From Micromonospora sp. CB01531 (lineage in GTDB: Bacteria; Actinomycetota; Actinomycetes; Mycobacteriales; Micromonosporaceae): DNA of 64,000 bases. The stretch lies in contig NZ_LWLS01000082.1 in assembly GCF_001905095.1 (NCBI RefSeq), positions 1 through 64,000 of the forward strand, given 5' to 3'. Below: more notes on the stretch, generated by a model. It made no database searches. It saw only the letters and a list, made by a program, of their open reading frames with translations, and was not told where the DNA came from. Position 1 is the stretch's first letter. The stretch is not shown here.

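Noticed and set aside
1..64000. tRNA, rRNA or CRISPR genes
   Set aside because: No cloverleaf, rRNA or repeat-spacer patterns were noticed by eye on either strand. A dedicated search would be needed to exclude small RNAs.

Overview
The window is high-GC DNA from an actinomycete, most likely a Micromonosporaceae member. This is an inference from gene content: a conservon module, a WhiB-like protein, an ammonium transporter with actinobacterial architecture, and a very large polymorphic-toxin-like locus. Almost all genes are on the minus strand. The exceptions are a small plus-strand group at 15.3-17.8 kb.

Left edge (1-4 kb): a nest of three group II introns, all on the minus strand and sharing the 5' end GTGCGCCACGAG. 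The outer intron starts at 3942. Its reverse transcriptase (RT) gene is split twice, once by a complete second intron (739-2894, with its own intact RT) and once by a third intron (5' end at 312, running off the window) placed immediately after the codons for the RT catalytic FADD motif. A decayed IS110-type transposase lies beside it (4.6-5.0 kb).

5-11.6 kb: an ammonium transporter gene, a two-TM membrane protein and a complete four-gene conservon (sensor kinase-like, roadblock, DUF742, GTPase). The genes overlap or are tightly spaced, which suggests one transcription unit coupling ammonium uptake to a conservon signal complex. Upstream lie an anti-sigma-like zinc-binding membrane protein without a visible sigma factor, a gene-poor stretch, a secreted I36-like protease-inhibitor candidate, and about 1.2 kb of gene-poor, possibly decayed sequence.

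15.3-17.8 kb (plus strand): a WhiB-like protein with an extra four-Cys ribbon, a thioredoxin-fold protein lacking the first catalytic Cys, and a MinD/ParA-like ATPase of the type often seen near type VII secretion genes.

17.7-64 kb (minus strand): the most striking part. One uninterrupted reading frame runs from the right edge to 28120 (at least 11,959 codons; the start lies outside the window). It is built from repeated modules: four papain-fold (glutaminase/protease toxin-like) domains with complete Cys-His-Asp sets, six related repeats that appear to have lost the Cys, one OTU-type cysteine protease domain with intact motifs, two OTU-like domains without the Cys, large duplicated blocks, Pro/Ser-rich linkers and two long polar regions. 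Four genes follow on the same strand: an unknown 437-aa protein, two large proteins ending in degenerate ADP-ribosyltransferase-like domains, and between these two a fusion of a parallel beta-helix with two EccA/CbxX-type AAA+ domains. I infer a giant multi-warhead toxin with dedicated accessory (loading, folding, protection or secretion) proteins. No secretion machinery and no obvious immunity gene are visible in the window.
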